DNA of 64,000 nucleotides from Paracoccus salipaludis (lineage in GTDB: Bacteria; Pseudomonadota; Alphaproteobacteria; Rhodobacterales; Rhodobacteraceae). Below the pieces are notes generated by a model. The model ran no database searches and was not told the DNA's origin. It saw only the letters and a program-made list of their open reading frames with translations. This document shows positions 63,036-64,000 of this stretch, piece by piece (the stretch's first letter is position 1; each line of letters begins with the position of its first letter). The DNA lies in assembly GCF_002287065.1 (NCBI RefSeq), contig NZ_NSJZ01000002.1:310001-374000 (forward strand). Direction: 5' to 3'. The position numbers and the translations under genes were made by a program.

Positions 63036-63867
63036 AACCGATCCTCCGGCGGCTCCAGATCTGGATGAGGTTGATCGCCAGCAGCATCGCGAAGGAGATC
63101 AGCAGCATGGCGATGCCGATCGCGGCGGCGGCGTCGTAGTTGTATTCCTCAAGCTGGATCACGATCAGCAGGGGCGCGATCTCGGTCACCAGCGGGATGT
63201 TCCCGGCAATGAAGATGACCGACCCGTATTCGCCCACCGCCCGCGCCAGCGCCAGCGCGAAGCCCGTCAGCGCGGCGGGCGTCAGCATGGGCAGGATCAC
63301 GTGGCGCAGCGTGTGAAGGCGCGAGGCGCCCAGCGTGGCCGAGGCTTCCTCGACCTCGCGGTCGATTTCCTCGATCACGGGCTGGACCGTGCGGGTGACA
63401 AAGGGCAGGCCCACGAAGACCAGGGCGACCAGGATGCCCCACCGGGTATAGGCGACCTTGACGCCCGCATCCGCCAGGACCGAGCCGAAGACGCCGTTCG
63501 GCGCGTAAAGCGCCGTCAGCGCGATGCCCGCGACGGCGGTGGGAAGCGCGAAGGGCAGGTCAACGGCGGCGTCCAGCAGCCGGCGCCCCGGAAAGCGATA
63601 GCGCGCCAGCACCCAGGCCAGCAGCACCCCGAAGACCAGGTTGAACAGAGCCGCCATGAAGGACAGCCGGAAGGACAGCCACAGCGCCTTCCAGACCCGT
63701 TCACGGTTCACCGTCGCCCAGATGTTGGCAAGGCCGAAGTCGGCGCCCTTGAGAAGCAGGGCGCCGATCGGCAGCAGCACGACCACCGACAGCATCGTCA
63801 TGGTGATCCCCATCGCCAGGCCGAAGCCCGGCATCGGGGATTGCTGCACAAAGGGGCGGCGCATCAT
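63028..63867 (-). CDS. cysT: Sulfate ABC transporter permease CysT
   Basis: Inner-membrane permease, 279 residues, six helices. Conserved parts include [23 protein letters not shown], the coupling loop [23 protein letters not shown] and [14 protein letters not shown], as in CysT/CysU. I use ATG 63865-63867, which overlaps the stop of the upstream binding-protein gene (ATGA); the second Met at 63864 is also possible. Confidence 0.92.
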   Translation of the reverse strand: MMRRPFVQQSPMPGFGLAMGITMTMLSVVVLLPIGALLLKGADFGLANIWATVNRERVWKALWLSFRLSFMAALFNLVFGVLLAWVLARYRFPGRRLLDAAVDLPFALPTAVAGIALTALYAPNGVFGSVLADAGVKVAYTRWGILVALVFVGLPFVTRTVQPVIEEIDREVEEASATLGASRLHTLRHVILPMLTPAALTGFALALARAVGEYGSVIFIAGNIPLVTEIAPLLIVIQLEEYNYDAAAAIGIAMLLISFAMLLAINLIQIWSRRRIGYV

Positions 63868-64000
63868 TTCGGCACGTAGATCTGGTCGAAGATGCCGCCG
63901 TCGCCGAAGTGTTCCGGCTGCACCCTGGACCAACCGCCGAAATGCGAGATGTCCACCAGCTCGACCTTGGGAAAGCGGGCCACGTCCTCGGGCGCCGCGG
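63864..64000 (-). CDS. Sulfate-binding protein, 3' end (cut by window edge)
   Basis: The last 44 codons of a periplasmic sulfate/thiosulfate-binding protein run in from the right edge. The tail reads ARFPKVELVDISHFGGWS, then [13 protein letters not shown], the standard C-terminus of Sbp/CysP proteins. Its stop overlaps the cysT start. Which of the two (sbp or cysP) cannot be decided from this piece. Confidence 0.88.
   Translation of the reverse strand, partial: AAPEDVARFPKVELVDISHFGGWSRVQPEHFGDGGIFDQIYVPK

Overview
The window is dense, GC-rich chromosomal DNA. Content points to an alphaproteobacterium of the Rhodobacteraceae, most likely Paracoccus or a close relative: a phaZ / phaC-phaP-phaR polyhydroxyalkanoate locus in the arrangement known from Paracoccus, a B12-dependent ribonucleotide reductase, an MbfA-type membrane ferritin and Fbp-type iron uptake. 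The genus is an inference from gene content; no rRNA is present. No insertion sequence, phage or CRISPR array was seen.

Layout. 1-495 (minus): start of a kdp potassium-ATPase operon (a 28-aa membrane peptide, kdpF, 5' part of kdpA). 1008-10235: housekeeping and carbon-store genes (nrdJ, an acyl-CoA ligase, cold-shock protein with two tandem terminator hairpins, thrS, an alpha/beta hydrolase, a stress flavin-fold protein, PHB depolymerase). 10337-14172 (plus): phaC with an unusually long acidic N-terminal extension, two near-identical palindromes before phaP that are probable PhaR operators, phaP, phaR; then tRNA-Ser(GGA). 14737-21025 (plus): a five-gene cluster of exported proteins (trypsin-fold pseudoprotease, beta-propeller-like protein with a peptidoglycan-binding tail, 56-aa Cys-rich peptide, GH19 lysin-protease fusion, trypsin-like protease); I know of no described system with this content. 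21250-24543: DmpA-type peptidase and a Tat-exported PhoX phosphatase with a good Pho box. 24696-32286 (minus): pbpC and a bacterial alpha-2-macroglobulin, overlapping. 32409-35783: GIY-YIG protein, DEAD-box helicase, cysteine hydrolase.

35839-49907 (minus) is the most striking region. Ten consecutive functions, mostly overlapping by 1-4 nt, join a partner-switching regulatory module (REC-PP2C phosphatase, STAS protein, RsbW-like kinase, hybrid histidine kinase with REC and HPt) to a polysaccharide synthesis and export module (two DUF3131 proteins, acyltransferase-3, BcsA-like GT2 without a visible PilZ domain, a Pro/Ala-rich protein with a beta-strand-rich C-terminus, a secreted esterase). 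The logic recalls the Syp system of Vibrio but with a synthase-dependent pathway. The hybrid kinase is interrupted by one in-frame TAG between its HisKA and ATPase domains.

50127-64000: 3-methyladenine DNA glycosylase, a secreted DUF1236 protein, small conserved proteins, two short-chain dehydrogenases, a YoaK-type membrane protein, an MDR oxidoreductase, the iron importer fbpC-fbpA-fbpB followed by mbfA, and a sulfate ABC transporter (cysA-like, cysW, cysT, end of the binding-protein gene) running off the right edge.
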